From Gambelia wislizenii (taxonomy: Eukaryota; Chordata; Lepidosauria; Squamata; Crotaphytidae), in assembly GCA_030847615.1 (NCBI GenBank), contig JAUMIR010000001.1:67469501-67533500 (forward strand): a stretch of DNA of 64,000 nt, given 5' to 3'. The notes under the pieces were generated by a model. It was not told the origin of the DNA and did no database searches. It worked only from the letters and a program-made list of their open reading frames with translations. Numbering within the stretch: position 1 is the stretch's first letter; each line of letters starts with the position of its first letter. Positions 45,275 through 57,158 of this stretch are shown here, in pieces. The position numbers and the translations under genes were made by a program.

Positions 45275-45584
45275 AGAAGATGATCAGACACAGCAAAAAA
45301 CATGTCAGAAGATCATAAGAAGAACAGGAACTGGTGATATTATCAGACAACGATGTCCTTCAGTATCCTGGGGGCATAGCACAGTCATGAGTAAGGCATC
45401 CCTTTTTATCAGCAGGTTGTCCCTGTCAATAAAAAAGGGAAGCCTCATCCGTGGCAGCACTGCGCCTCAGAAACAGCTGAGAACATGGGTGTCTGGTAAT
45501 GTTGCCCTTCCTGTTCACCTCCCATTCTTCTGACATGGTTTGGAATGCATTTTTTGCCATGGTTCACTGTGTCTGATAATCTCC
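45275..45584. mobile_element. Composite Harbinger-like MITE, second copy
   Basis: Collinear with 25,874: outer AGAAGATGATCAGACACAGC and GTGTCTGATAATCTCC; inner GATATTATCAGACAACGATG and GGGTGTCTGGTAATGTTGCC. Left end eroded. Confidence 0.7.
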
Positions 45585-46824
45585 TGTGTTGGGATAGGTA
45601 GCTGTATCTTTTTCCTGAAGCTTTCCATTTTCCAAGGAACTCCCTTGGCACCAATGAGAATGAAAGCTCCCAGCCAGGCCCACTTACTTCCCACATTCCC
45701 ATCTACACAAACATTTTACTTCATTATAGTAGGAAAGAAGTCACCATAAAGAAATGGAGCTGGAGAAAACATAGTCATATCATAAAGATTACACATACAA
45801 CAGAACAGGCTCACCCTTGCAGAACAAATGAGAAGGGCAAAACTATATTGTGCAGTTTGAAAGGAGCTATGCTGCAACTGAATGGTGTATATGTACCCAC
45901 ACACAAAAGAAGACAGCTGAAAGAACTGAAGATAATTCTGATGATGATACTGGTTTACACCACAGGGCATTTCAATCAGAGGGAGAAAAGGAGAGGCTTT
46001 AAAAGATCTACTAATTAAGAAGTGAATTGCCCTGGGAGAGCAATTAAGCTGAATTTGTCCCTTGCTTACTAAGGTTCATACCGCAGAACTCCAGAAATCT
46101 TTGCAAGTTCTAGCAATTATACCATGTCCCAGTTCCTCCCTTACCCAAGTGGAAGGATATGCTGCACAAACATCATCTCTGCTTTTATTCAGCCTCCACA
46201 GCACCCTCTAATGTTAGTAATGAGAAGCAAAATAGTGGCATCTAAGCCAAAGAGTGACAGCATGAAGAAACAGGGTACTGTTTCGAACATTCCAGCTTTA
46301 ATAGCAGCTGAATGATGTACAGGTTTAATTAAATGTCTTCAAAACAACATTCCAGAATCTCTTTAAAGGGAGAGAGAGAGTGCATGTGTGTGTGCAACTG
46401 AAAATCATACACCTATAAGAAGATTAGAATACCTACAGAGTATTTTGGTACAAGCTTTGGTTCAGGCTGAAATGAAACCATAGAATACTAAATATTGGGT
46501 CAATGCGTACAGTCCACAGAAGGCCAGGCATTCTCCTTGGAGAGCAAGGAATGACCACAGACCAGACTTACTTCACTGAAATGAACAAATCTGGAATTCT
46601 GAGCATACCCTGGTGGGGCAAACCTGGAGGGTTCAAAATTGAGGAAGAAATGAGTTTAGAACAACTGACAGTTAGTGCCAATTATCTCCCAGCAAGGACT
46701 GGGAAGCAATTGACACCAAGCATCAATATTGTAAAAGCCTTTCGAAAGACTCAGAGGAGAAAGGGTTTCAGTACCATGGCCAGTGGGAAAGTGTTGTCCT
46801 TTATGTAAAGTTAGGCTGACAACA
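45585..46824. other. Unassigned, low-repeat sequence
   Basis: No recognised repeat. The stretch 46,080-46,320 has an uninterrupted 63-codon frame but no splice or domain evidence. Confidence 0.35.
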
Positions 46825-46917
46825 TAATGCCAAGCATGTTTACTCAGAAGTAAACCCCACTGCACACAGTGGGCTTACTCCTAAGTAACTGTGTGCAGCA
46901 CTGCAGGCTGTGGGATG
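46825..46917. mobile_element. Short MITE with TTTACTCAGAAGTAA motif
   Basis: TGTTTACTCAGAAGTAAACC and GGGCTTACTCCTAAGTAACT surround CACTGCACACAGTG. A partial relative (TTACTTCAGAGTAGAA) is near 19,560. Confidence 0.5.
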
Positions 46918-47059
46918 TTTTTGATGTAGCCTCACCTGTCTATCCTTTCAAAGGTTATAGTTAAATATATCTACAACTATGCAAGCTGTGTAAGAAATCC
47001 AGAGTTTAGAAAAACTGCTTTTTAAAATTATAATGTTTAGTGGGTTCTGGACACTGTAG

Positions 47060-47083
47060 TGTGTGTGTGTGTGTGTGTGTGTA
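47060..47083. repeat. (GT)n microsatellite, 12 units
   Basis: An uninterrupted GT run. Confidence 0.93.
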
Positions 47084-47499
47084 TACCAAATCCCATCCCT
47101 CCCTATAGTATCTCGCTTCATGGGATCTAGTATACCAGGGTAGACTAGAAAGTGAAGTCAAACAGAGATCACCAAGACTTGAAGAAGGTGTCATGGAAAA
47201 ATACTAGCAGACACCCAAGATAGGATTAAGCAAAGCTCCCAGTAAACAGAGCCATCAAGGTGGCTTGTGCTAATCCCATCTTGGCATGCTCAGCGATGAG
47301 TCACACTTCCCAAAAAACAAGTGACCAAAACAACCCTTGTCCCCAGGAAGTATCCCTCACTGCCCCTCCCTGTCCTACAATATGGAGGTTGTCATCGACC
47401 AATCAACTCCTATCTCTCAGCCATAAACAGCAATCAGAGAAGAGTTTTGGTTTCCTTTGTTTAAATGGTGGGAAACCCATCTACACTTTGTTCTAAGCA

Positions 47500-47930
47500 C
47501 AAACACGCCTTCAGAACACAAAATACAGTATAAATATTAGTTCCCAGACAATAGCAAAGTGTGACCTGTACCCCTGCAGATGACACCCTCTCACTCTGTC
47601 TGTGTGTCACCCTCAGGCTCCCACCTGAGTACTTTGCTTCCCTCTCTGGACTGATAATTGTTACCCTGTCACCTGAGTCTATCCAACTCTTCTGCCTTAA
47701 CCTCTTTGCAAGCCTTGTGTGGTTCTTGTGAGCGTGTTTTGTGTGTGTGAATGCCCTCTGTGTTATTTTCCAATAACAAACATATATTTTACTTTACCTG
47801 GAATTGTTTGCAGTGAGTACTGGTATACATAGGTGAAAAGATCCTGGAAGTTACCTGACCTCTCGCAGCCATCCATTTGAGCTAATAATTCCACCAATTA
47901 ATAACTGAGATTTTAGCATCATAGGTGGGT
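47500..47930 (+). mobile_element. Putative LTR end plus leader, second copy
   Basis: TTATTTTCCAATAACAAAC (about 47,762) then GAGTACTGGTATACATAGGT, AAAAGATCCTGGAAGTTACC and TGACCTCTCGCAGCC match the block at 12,815-12,870. The upstream limit is unknown and no coding domain follows. Confidence 0.35.
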
Positions 47931-48994
47931 GCCCCACAGACCTCCCACCTCTTCAGGTAACACCTTGGTATTTCCAAGCGCTGAATTCATATTGCTAAAG
48001 ATACAATCCTATGAACATTTATCTGGGGGAAGGGGAAACCTCCAGGAATGGACAGACACACACACACACACACACACATATAATAAGGCTGGATATAACA
48101 ACAACAACAACAGGAATTTCTAATATAACATTTCTAAATGTTCCTTCTTAAGAGAACTTCTACCCTGCTACACTTTACACATAGACCTTCAGCTGGTTTT
48201 TACACTGTTTTTGAACTACTGTATTCTATATGATCAAGAACATTGCTTTTGTGGAGAAAATATACCTGGAGATACTTCTCGTAATTTGTTCAGCTGCTCT
48301 GTTTATATCAAGAATGGGAAACTTCCAGACTGTAGGTTCCATCATCCAGACTACCACCCTTGCTCCTAGATTCTATCCCCTCCCCCCAGGCCCCAATGCT
48401 TGCTATTGGAGAAAAGAGGCATATCTCTAAGTGCCGAGCAGCAAAACAGCACTCTTATCAGTGATCAGAGATAAGAGTAGGTCTTCCCTAGTCAGTGCTA
48501 GAAAAAGGCAGCCTTTCTCTACGCTAAGCAAGGAAAAACGATATCCCCCACCCCCGTTGCAGAGTGACACAGAGAGATCGCTCCAAGCCTCTGTTTGCAC
48601 AGTGAGAGGTTTCAGGTGGGATGGGTTCACTCCTGATGTCATCTGGTGCCTGAGGAAATTCCCATGCTTAATCTTTAAGGAAGTAAGGCACACATTTTGG
48701 GAACATCTCCTTTCAAGTATTAGTTCCTGAACTAATAAAACAACAAATGAATGTTATTTTTATCTAATACTGCCAGGAACATTAGTGGAAAAGGTAGCTT
48801 TTCTTGGTTTTGTGGCTGCTCAGTAAAATCGGAACATTAAATCAGCAAAAGCAATGCTTTTTCAATTACAAGTTTCTCTAGTTTCATCCCAGGGCCAGGG
48901 CAAGAGATTTTGCTGTTTGAGGCAGAGCAGTAAATAGCAACCTCTCACACACGCGTGCGCATAACCAGGTCAAGGTACATACTATAGAAACTAA
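47931..48994. other. Unassigned sequence with (CA)n and (AAC)n
   Basis: (CA)n at 48,056-48,078 and (AAC)n at about 48,097-48,112. No gene. Confidence 0.4.
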
Positions 48995-49539
48995 GGACTT
49001 TATCAGACACACTAAATATGGCATCATAAGGACGCCACATAACCGCGAAAGGGTGCGTGGATCACACAACATCACTCTTTTGTGGTTAAAAACAGCCCAA
49101 AACCTGTACTTTTAAATGATGGCTTAGGCCATCAATAGATCCCCCTGCTGATTTTTTGCCGGCATTGCCAGTGTGTGAAGCCTCTGTCCCGTTAACTCTT
49201 GGACTTACCCCGACAATGGCCAGACCAGCCAGAACACTTCTGGGTCAGATCAGGACATCCAGGTAAGTGACAAACTTTCTTTTACCCTCCCTGGGTAGTT
49301 TTGAGGGTTTTTAGCATGTGTGTGTATGCTTAGTTTTATTTTTTGATGTTTCTTTTTGTTTTATTTTTGAATTTCCCGCACAATTTCAAAAGAGGAAGTG
49401 AACGGAGCTCTTTATTACCGGAGGAGCCTTTGCCGGGAAAGGAGGTAAGTGCAGGGGGGAATGTTCTTGTGCCGGCATAAAAATTGATTTTTCTTATCCC
49501 AGCAAAAGAACATTTTAAGGGGGGTGTTTGATAAGGTCC
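48995..49539. mobile_element. Harbinger-like MITE (545 bp)
   Basis: Starts GGACTTTATCAGACACAC and ends GTTTGATAAGGTCC, with TAA on both sides (48,992-48,994 and 49,540-49,542). GCCATCAATAGATCCCCC resembles the 2,595 group; a GTGCCGGCATAAA block resembles 6,480-6,500. Confidence 0.75.
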
Positions 49540-49727
49540 TAAGAATCTATTGCCTAAGGCATCAGTCTACCTAATGGTAGATCAGGCCCTATGACATGCT
49601 GTTTTATTCTGTAAGCTTTACCCTTGCTATCTGTCTGTGGTTTAAAGAAGTGGTTCTCTATTTTTCAGCCTACAGTTGTTTTGGACTTCAGCTCCCAGTA
49701 TCCTTAACCAGCGGCTATCAGACCAGC

Positions 49728-50311
49728 CTCTAATTATCAGATGAGCCTCTAAAAACATTTCTGTCCCACTATATTTTAAAATGTGAGTGTCCTGGCACAA
49801 TAACCCTTTTTATCACAAGTTGCTGTAATATCAAGAAAGAGCAACCCCAGCATTATCGGAGCACAATCCCCAGTGCTGTTTTCTTCCATGGTTGCTGGGA
49901 TGTCTGATCTTCGCAGTTCTCGCATGAAGATGCAAGCGTGCTTAAAAGCTTAAAAACAGCTAAATTAAAAAAACAAAAATAACACACAAACATTGAAACA
50001 CACTTTAAAACTTGCCTGCAAAATGGGGAGGTTCATAAAAAGAGTGTCCTGTGCCTACTTTTCGTGTTCTCACCTGGATGTGTTCTGGCAAGGACCACCC
50101 ATTGATGCTGTATGGTGCACGGTTTCAGATGCTGTCAATTCTGCGACAAAAACCCCACTGCAGATCGATTGATGGCTTTGGACCATCAATAAAAAAGAAT
50201 TCCTTATTAATAACTGCATAATATCATAGCATGGCATCATGTGATATGGGCATCTTTTTGCGTTCTTTTGGCATCATTATCATGCCGTATTTGCTGTGTC
50301 TAATATTCTCC
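49728..50311. mobile_element. Harbinger-like MITE (584 bp)
   Basis: Left end TAATTATCAGATGAGCC is eroded; right end TGTGTCTAATATTCTCC. The interior is collinear with 2,595 and 6,452 (GAAACACACTTTAAAA, GGTTCATAAAAAGAGTGTCC, ATTGATGGCTTTGGACCATC). Confidence 0.65.
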
Positions 50312-50498
50312 AGAATTGGGCAGATGTCAGGTTTGCGGAGTCTACTTTGTCATAACCTCAAATTGCCCCAATTTGACAGAGACAGTACCGATTGATCCTC
50401 TTGTCATCCCACTTTTTTGGCTGCTTTTAAACTGTCCCAGTTTCTCTCTCCTCCTTCCAATTTTCCCCTGTGTCATCACTTTATTAGCTGCAAACAAA

Positions 50499-50798
50499 GG
50501 ACTTTATCAGACATGGCAAAACCCACAGCATTAGGATGGGATAATAGCAAAAATGGCTGAAATTATCAGATGACATTGTTGCTTACCCATTCCCACTCCA
50601 TTGAGCTGGCATGAATGAAGTGTCACTTTTTATTAACGGCTTAGCCTGTCAATAAAAAATGATGCCTCAGTCATGCCAGAGCAATGCAGCAGGAACAGGT
50701 AAGCAACGAGAATGTCTGATAATTTTGCCTTCGGTGCTATCGTCACATCTTAAATGATGTGGGTTTTTTTCAGCTATTGGCCTCATCTGATAAACTCC
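50499..50798. mobile_element. Composite Harbinger-like MITE, third copy
   Basis: Outer GGACTTTATCAGACATGGC and CATCTGATAAACTCC; inner GAAATTATCAGATGACATTG and GAATGTCTGATAATTTTGCC. The centre GGCATGAATGAAGTGTCAC differs from 25,874, but the architecture is the same. Confidence 0.65.
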
Positions 50799-52120
50799 TC
50801 AGTTCAAAGTACAAAAGTAGGTTGTACATTCACCATGGAGGAGAGAAGAGGAGGAGGTGGAATCTTGCCCTTCCCACTATGCTCAGGCAAAAGCATACTG
50901 CTGCAGCCTCTCCTAGTTTGTGTGCTCTTCTTCATTAATAACATTTGCCATCTCGGTCACACTCTGATATTGCTTGGCCATACATGTCCTGTTTTTTATC
51001 TGTGAAATGTTGGAGGGTATGCTTTGTTTCCTGCTAGGTGAGTGAGTTCCACCAACTTGAATCAAGGTTGTTTTTTTACAGACACAGTTAAAATTAAAAG
51101 AATACTGAGCCAAGCATTTGTTCTGAGTATCAGAATGAAATGGAGCTGACTGTCCATTTCATATAAATAGCCATTCCTGGTTATTCTAAACCTTCTTTAT
51201 TTCAGCAATATAATTTAGAGTAGAAGCTGAGCCGTTACTGTTCCTATTGGGGAACAGAAATCTTGCTGACCAATCTAAGGTCTATCAGTAGATCTTGATC
51301 TACTTCTTGCCCAGGCTTGGAAACATTATTTTTCTACTACAGCACTCAAAATTCCCTAACCAAAATGGCCAGGGCCATGATGTCTTAGAGATTATACGAG
51401 TTATATTCCAAAAACATAACATTTCCGAATTCTGCTTCTTTTCTACCTCTGTCTTAAGAAAATGAGGGACTCCATGCTCCAACAACTTTAAAATGGTGCA
51501 GATGTTCAAAAAGGAGTTGATCACTGAGACCAACCAGCTGCTTTAAACAACCTGGATATTAAAAGAAAAGAAATTAAAGACATTGGAAGGAAATTCTTTG
51601 ATGGTTGATGTGTGTGCATTTGCATGTTCTTTCCCTCATCACCTGGTCTGAGGCTTCTAATGATGTACGAAATTGAAATAAAATACATGTCTAACGGTGC
51701 ATTTGGCAGCAAAGCTGGCATAGCCAAGGCATCCAGTGGGCAGCTATAGCTTTCTAAGCAAAGGGCATAAAATTCCTTCCAGCTGCCAGCCTCTGAAGGA
51801 AATGAGCCAAAGCAAGTAGAGCTGGTTTTACCAATCTTCCTTTGTTCCACAGGAAACAAGATAAGTTCTGGTAGATGGATAGATAAAACTATATACATTT
51901 ATTAACTTAGCTTATATACACATGCCATTTGGATGTTGTTGTTTTATATTTTATATTAGTGCCTGTTCTAATATGTCTTTTGTTCTGGGAAAGGCTGCAG
52001 GGGCATAGTAGCTGAAGCCAGAGGATCACAGCATATGGTAGGTAATTCATTGTAATGGTTGTATATGACCTATGTGTCCTCTCCCTCATCTAAATTAAGA
52101 GGAGTTGCCCTCATATGAGA
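50799..52120. other. Unassigned, low-repeat sequence
   Basis: 51,540-51,900 is free of recognised repeats and keeps a 125-codon open frame on the minus strand without known domains. It could be conserved non-coding DNA or chance. Confidence 0.35.
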
Positions 52121-52697
52121 GATCCAGTGTGCCATAGTAGTTTGAGTGTTGGACTAGGACTCTGGGAGACCAAGATTTGAACCCCTGCTCAGCCATGGAA
52201 ACCCACTGGGTGACCTTGGGCCTCTCAGCCTCAGGGGAAAAGCAGTGGCAACACACACACACACAGTGCGATAGAATTGGCAATGCCAAATCCCCTCTGA
52301 ACAAATTTTGCCAAGGGCTCAGTTACATGGCTGTTTTTATTGCGATAGTTTGTGCTTTAGTGCTTTTTCGCAACAGTGCCGGGTAGTTTAGATGATTTAT
52401 TGGGAAATCAGTTGCTCTGTTTATTTTTTCACTTTCTGGTTCAGACAGGCAAAGGTGGGGGGCGTGGCCTCCCAAGCACATCTGGGGGAAGATGAGATGG
52501 AGGGAGGGAAAGAGAGAGAGAGAAAAAAAGTGCTCTGAACTTTCCCTCCTCTGAGGAATGCCTGTTAGTTTTCATGCCTTAGCAAAGGCTAAGGAATGCC
52601 TGCTAGTTTTCATGCCTCTTCTTCCAAAAGCCCTTTCAGCCACGGAGGAACTACTCCACCCCCATCAAGCCCCCCTTCCCCTCACCCACTCTCCCTG

Positions 52698-52730
<33 letters not shown>

Positions 52731-53305
52731 AATGCAATCAGAGGAGTGCGAGCAAACTAACAGCTGGAGGAGCCCATCGCTACTCAGTCTCCCTCTCTCC
52801 CTCCCCCCCCCTCTCTCACACACACAGCCAAGCAAGCTGCAGACAGCTTGCTGGATTTTTTCCATGGCTGAAAACAACAGGGGCTTGATCTTTTCATTTC
52901 AGGCTCCTCCATCTCTTGTAAGCCCACCCCCTCCTTGGACAGCCCAACCAATCACAGCACAGCTCTGCTGTGACTGTATCAGAGAGATTGCTGGTAGTTC
53001 ACACATACTTTTCCAAAATGGTAATTCACACAATCAATAATGCACTAAGTCACGCTACTTTTCAAAAAAAGTTGGGAAAAGTAGCAAAATCCCCTATCAT
53101 GCTACTTTTGAGTTTTTGAGCTCCCCGCCTTCTGAATGAGGTGATACTGTGGCATGATGTGTGGGAACAATTAGGAATCTTAGTGATTTATTTAAGGGAA
53201 TATTTTGCCGTGTAAACGGGGCCCAAGAAAACTCTGTGATAGGTTTGCCTTAGGGTCACTGTAAGTCAGAAATTACTTCAAGCACTCAACAAAAACAGCA
53301 GCAGT
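52121..53305 (+). mobile_element. tRNA-derived SINE split by a 908-bp insertion
   Basis: Head and core at 52,121-52,315 (GAGTGTTGGACTAGGACTCT, CACTGGGTGACCTTGGGCC); tail at 53,224-53,305 (AAGAAAACTCTGTGATAGG, GTCACTGTAAGTCAGAAA). The break falls between GCCAAG and AAAAC of the family consensus. Confidence 0.8.
52316..53223. mobile_element. MITE inserted in the SINE (908 bp)
   Basis: Starts GGCTCAGTTACATGGC and ends GCCGTGTAAACGGGGCC, imperfect inverted ends, with CAAG on both sides (52,312-52,315 and 53,224-53,227). The left end resembles the GGGCTCATCTACATG terminus of the 11,108 family. Carries (CT)n(CA)n at 52,696-52,731. Confidence 0.7.
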
Positions 53306-53649
53306 AGCACCACTGCCACCCTCATACATTGTGCACAACTTAGACACGCTGGGTAAATGCCAAAGCCTTCCTTAAGCAGAACCTGGGAAAATAACACTTT
53401 TGACTACTACTCCCAGAACCCCTGAGCTGACCATGTTGCCTTGGGGATTCTGGGCATTATATCCAAAAATGTTACTTTCCAGAGCTCTCTCTACTGACTA
53501 CTAAACTACTAAACCACCAACCTGGGGCCCTTTCACACTACACAATTATAGCACTATAATTCCACTTTAACTGCTATGGCAACATCCTATGGAATACTGT
53601 ACTGGAGTTTGTGGTTTTATTAGAGGTACCAGAGGAGCTCTCTTGCTGA

Positions 53650-54175
53650 GGGCTCATCTACACAGGTCAGAATACTCCAGTTCCCCTGTGGATCTGGTCC
53701 ATTCCTCCTACATTACTGGTACAAAATGGAAGTCCAGACCACCACACCAGTCTGTTGCTGCATCTGCCACCACTACCATCTGTGTCCCACTCTCCAAAGC
53801 CAGGAAGCCAACGCGCAGCATGAGAGCAAGGCCTTCCTACATATGACCAGCTGGTCACATGCTGCAGGCCTGCTTCCTGGCTGTGGAAGAGCAAGGCAGA
53901 TGGCAGCTGCAGCGACAGGCTGGTGTGACAGTCTGGGCTCTGTGGTCACACAGGGTCTAATCTGTTTTTTGCCAGATAGAGCAGATTTTGCCAGGTATTT
54001 TTTTTTAATGGTGTAGTGGGTCTTACCCTGTCTTCCTCCTCTCTTGGCCCTGTCTTTGCCCCAGGGATTGTGAGGACTGCCTGGGGGCAAAACAGGACAA
54101 AAGCCCTGCATTGTCTGCACTACAGGGCTCCAAGACGGGAGAAAGATAGGGTAAGTTGCCCAACTAGACAAGCCC
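53650..54175. mobile_element. MITE of the GGGCTYRTCTACAC family, nested (526 bp)
   Basis: Starts GGGCTCATCTACACAGG and ends CAACTAGACAAGCCC. TGA lies on each side (or CTGAG if the outer G/C pair is counted in the flank). Internal blocks align with 11,108 and 20,897. Confidence 0.75.
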
Positions 54176-54260
54176 TGAGATTTCTAAATACCTCTCCCTA
54201 AACAGCAGATCTCAGGAATCCATAGGATGTAGTAGTCATTGCCATTAAAGTGGAATCATA

Positions 54261-54602
54261 GGAGATTTTCAGATGAGGGAAATAACCCCCATGGAGATCG
54301 GGAGAGAAACGGGGCTGTTCCACTGCCAGCACTCTGTTTCACACACCACCATCCTTCTCCTGATCTCCATTTGTTCTCCTTCTGTCTTGCTTTCATTTTC
54401 CTTCTGTTATTTTTTACTAACGGAAGTTCTTTGTTAGTAAAAAACAGCGGAAAATAGCAGAAGGAAAATTAAAGCAGGATAGAGGGAGAACAAATGGAGA
54501 TCAGGAGAAGGACGCGGGGGTTGAAACGGAGCGCTGGCAGTGGAACAGCCTCGTTTCTCTTCCGATCTCCGCGGGGGTTATTTCCCCCATCTGAAAATCT
54601 CC
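54261..54602. mobile_element. Palindromic Harbinger-like MITE, nested (342 bp)
   Basis: Starts GGAGATTTTCAGATGAGGG and ends CCCATCTGAAAATCTCC. Arms pair nearly throughout (CCATTTGTTCTCC / GGAGAACAAATGG, TTTTTTACTAACGG / TTAGTAAAAAA). Flanks ATA/ACA. Confidence 0.75.
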
Positions 54603-54631
54603 ACAGTCCTACAATTGTGTCACGTGACCCC

Positions 54632-55691
54632 AGATTAAGCAGCTTAAAACTGGCCAGTCTAAAGTCTTGGTAGGAAATACAGTGTAGCCCTGAAGCATCT
54701 TTATGTCAAGATACATCAGCTTGTTTGTTTGTTTGTTTCAACTGCATTCCAAATTTGTCCATTAAGTGCATTCCACATTATACATTCCACAATTCTTGGA
54801 CTACAACTTTAGGCTTTTGCACAATTGTGTTAGACTACAATTCTAGGTGGAATTGGATTACAGCTCTGGGGTCCTTCATGACAGCTTAGCCAGCCATCAG
54901 CCTCTCCATTGCTGCCTTTATCCACCATCTCTGGATGTACCTACCTTTTATGGGAACATGGTACACCTGGGGGTTGCAAGATTGCAATCTAGGGGTTGCA
55001 AGATTGTCACCCCTGTTCTAAATTGATCCATCATGCCTCTGGTGGAAAGTACCTTTTAACTTGTCACTGGGACCAGGAGAGCAAGGGTGTAAGGAGGGGT
55101 GTAACTATGGGAGGGGCAAAATGAGGGTATTACCCACCAAAAATAAGAATTCTGTTCACACAATGGTATTTTTTTCAGTCCTTAAATTTATAGCATTGCA
55201 GAGAGTGAAATATTAAAACTTATTCACACTTATAATGGCTGGAATTCTGTATCGACTACAAAGCATGCTACTTGGGGCATAGCAAGGGAGAGGGGGAGAG
55301 AGGGAGAGGAGGAGAATCAGGCCCCCTCATGCCACATGAAGCAGTAGGGACAGCAGTGGAACAACAGCGGTATTGGCAGATGTTGTCAGGGTTTTCCTGT
55401 CCATTTAAAGGGGCACAACAGTAACAACTAGAATGCAAAGCAGCAACAGGATAGCCATGATGTTGTCTGGTAAGTACTGGCCAAATTCATTTATATCCCA
55501 CTGAAATTCCGCATTAGCAGCTTTGTGTGATAAAGTTCTAAATAGAAATCGTGAATGAAACAGTTACATAGACTTATTCATCTGTAACAATTTTGTATTC
55601 ACAATTGCTACTTAGTCACAATTTTGATACTATTGCCATGATCATAACTCCTCCTTGACCTACTTTACAGGGCATCACCTATGGAGAAAGA
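54632..55691. other. Unassigned sequence with (TTTG)n
   Basis: (TTTG)n at 54,721-54,739. A direct duplication of GGGGTTGCAAGATTG lies near 54,970 and 54,992. No gene. Confidence 0.4.
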
Positions 55692-56303
55692 GGATTTTAT
55701 CACATTAGCATCTAAAAATGCTGTAATTCCACTACTGAGGAAAGCGCAAACATAGTGGCATGATTACAGTAATTATCATATGTTGTCATAATCGCACAAT
55801 ACTATGCTGTAATTGTGTGATACTACAACCACAGAATCATTGCACAACCACAACTAGCAGTTTAAGAATGGGATTTTACTTCCGTGATTTTGTATGGATG
55901 AGATTTCATCTGTTCTCATGAGAAGACATGACTTTGTGTAAACACACCAAAACCACATTAATAATAAAATAAATTAGCAAATAAACAAATAAACAATAAA
56001 ATGTACCAAGAAAAGGTGATAGTTCATTAAAAGAGTATCCTCTGAGTCCTGTTTTCTTGTTGGTAAAAGGAGGGGGGGAGGACCACCCATTCATGCTGTA
56101 ATCGCACAATTACAGTGGGATGTGATTTCACACACTTGTCAATACTGCAAAAAGAGCAATATTGAGGGCTATAAGTGACAAGCAGTTAACAGGTGGAGCA
56201 CACATTGACCATGGGAGGACAACAACATTGTGCAATAACAGGAACCCACTTGTGGTACTGTTGTGCTGTAATTCAGTGATTACAGCCCCATCCGATAAAG
56301 TCC
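55692..56303. mobile_element. Harbinger-like MITE, 'AATGCTGTAATTT' subfamily (612 bp)
   Basis: Starts GGATTTTATCACATTAGC and ends CATCCGATAAAGTCC with AGA on both sides (55,689-55,691 and 56,304-56,306). Collinear with 23,791 and 43,362. Confidence 0.75.
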
Positions 56304-57158
56304 AGAAAGCCATTGTGCTGGTGATTGCAGCATGGGTGAATGATGTTGCTGTCAGGTTTGAGTCGAGGGTCAGGCCAGGAGAAGTTACTTAGTTAAGTAT
56401 ACTAAGTTGCCAATACAATATTCTAGCCAACTCTTATATTTGCTGCATTTGCATTCCCTTGGTCACTTTGTCTGGCCCTTTATGTTATTCCAGTGACAGA
56501 AATCTGGGGAATGTAGGGAAATTTCATTGGGAGGCAGAATTCTTATGGAGGGCAATGCCTTCACCCCCCGCCCCCACTAAACTCCTGGGTGTAACATCAT
56601 TATATTTCCAAAGTAATGTACTTAGTAGGAATGAACAACCCTAATGGGTGAGGTGAAATGAGTAACATTTATGTTTTAATGCCTTGTTATATTTTTCAAA
56701 TCTGTGCTGTTCTTTTATCAATCCTATGGTTTTTCCCCCCAAACACAAAATGTATCCAAAAAGTATATTGTTGCAGAAATCATGGAACAGCAGACCCACG
56801 TATTGGAAAGTGAGTTTTATTACACTGGTGGGCCTGACTGGAATACCTTCCAAAGAGTCAGAGCCAAGAGCTATGACTACAGAATACTTTTATGCAAAAA
56901 AAAAAAAAAAAAATCCCTCCTCCTTCTCTTTGGTGTCAGAAATTTCTCTTCCTTGAGACAATTGTGATAGTTCAAGGCAAGATAGCTTAGGAACATTTGG
57001 GTACAGTTTGACTGCTATTAGAGAAAGAATTTGTTTATATCAGCATATCATATGTTTCTGGAACATAGAGTTGATTAGTAAGGAACATTGACTAGACCTG
57101 AGAGTTAAAGAAAAAAGACTTTGCAGAGTCCCAGAGTCTCGTGGGCTATCTAGTCTGA
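56304..57158. other. Unassigned sequence 5' of the gypsy fragment
   Basis: An A18 run at about 56,897-56,913. I could not find the start of the gypsy element here. Confidence 0.35.

Larger units (their letters stand above)
53526..54631. mobile_element. Palindromic MITE interrupted by two other MITEs
   Basis: Left arm from GGCCCTTTCACACTACAC through AACTGCTATGGCAACATCC; right arm ends AATTGTGTCACGTGACCCC. It is of the 16,697 type. It is broken at 53,650-54,175 and again at 54,261-54,602. Confidence 0.6.

Noticed and set aside
51521..51898. 125-codon minus-strand open frame
   Set aside because: No domain or exon boundaries found; kept only as part of a possible conserved non-coding island.
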